The notes below the pieces were generated by a model. That model saw nothing but the letters and a program-made list of their open reading frames with translations. It had not been told where the DNA came from and did not search any database. Both the position numbers and the translations under genes were made by a program. This document shows positions 63,855-64,000 of a DNA stretch of 64,000 bases, piece by piece. Origin of the DNA: Cucumis sativus (taxonomy: Eukaryota > Streptophyta > Magnoliopsida > Cucurbitales > Cucurbitaceae); NCBI RefSeq assembly GCF_000004075.3, contig NC_026660.2, positions 4,774,001-4,838,000 on the forward strand. Direction: 5' to 3'. How positions within the stretch are numbered: position 1 is the stretch's first letter; each line of letters begins with the position of its first letter.

Positions 63855-64000
63855 CTAAAAATCCAAACAAGAAAAATAATGATATTAACATAATTATAAA
63901 TCCATTATTCTTTTCCAAAAGAACAAAGATGGTTTCAGCTTTGAAGTTTCGGAGCTACTTACGAAGCTCAAGCTGCGGAACTTAGCTTCGACCTTCAGAG
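63855..64000 (-). other. 5' untranslated intron and partial first exon of the ESSS-like gene
   Basis: On the minus strand, GAGCTTC|GTAAGTAGC at 63963/63962 is a good donor and TTTTTAG|TTGAAATG at 63855/63854 a good acceptor, giving a 108-base leader intron. The exon beyond 63962 is cut by the end of the window, so the promoter is not visible. Confidence 0.55.

Overview
This is nuclear DNA of a flowering plant. It is AT-rich, the genes are interrupted by many short AT-rich introns with GT–AG borders, the long spacers carry microsatellites and transposon relics, and the proteins belong to plant-only families (class III peroxidase, isoprenylated heavy-metal protein, class VI cytoplasmic kinase, plastid DXS, cytokinin phosphorelay protein). 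The intron style and the dispersed repeat families fit a cucurbit (Cucumis-like). That is inference from pattern memory, not a search result.

Layout. 0-3 kb: spacer with a probable promoter. 3.07-6.91 kb (+): receptor-like cytoplasmic kinase of the RBK type, 10 exons. 8.73-11.42 kb (+): prolyl 4-hydroxylase with a C-terminal ShKT domain, 7 exons. 11.4-18.4 kb: gene-free, with a 34-bp triple repeat and MITE/SINE relics. 18.92-20.62 kb (+): histidine-containing phosphotransfer protein, 6 exons. 23.32-23.69 kb (-): small single-span membrane protein, 2 exons. 25.20-30.94 kb (-): ERD6-like sugar transporter, 18 exons. 31-38.5 kb: gene-free, with a decayed LINE. 38.91-42.64 kb (+): plastid 1-deoxy-D-xylulose-5-phosphate synthase, 10 exons, one with a GC-AG border. 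43.03-43.64 kb (-): heavy-metal-associated isoprenylated protein, 3 exons. 44.93-46.93 kb (-): secreted class III peroxidase, 4 exons. 47-54 kb: gene-free and very AT-rich. 54.20-54.59 kb (-): single-exon acidic protein of unknown function. 54.7-62.6 kb: gene-free, ending in an intact-looking non-autonomous hAT element with perfect target-site duplication. 62.63-63.85 kb (-): 73-residue protein resembling the ESSS-type subunit of mitochondrial complex I; its 5' untranslated exon runs off the right edge.

The genes do not form a pathway or a cluster. They are ordinary single genes covering signalling (kinase, phosphotransfer), secretory-pathway hydroxylation, sugar transport, plastid isoprenoid synthesis, metal binding, wall oxidation and respiration. 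Exon models were assembled by hand from splice signals, reading-frame continuity and family conservation. Nearly every junction keeps frame, and the final lengths match family norms. I found no convincing new system. The points most worth checking are the hAT element, the in-frame GC-AG intron of DXS, the swarm of related repeats inside transporter introns, and the unnamed small proteins.
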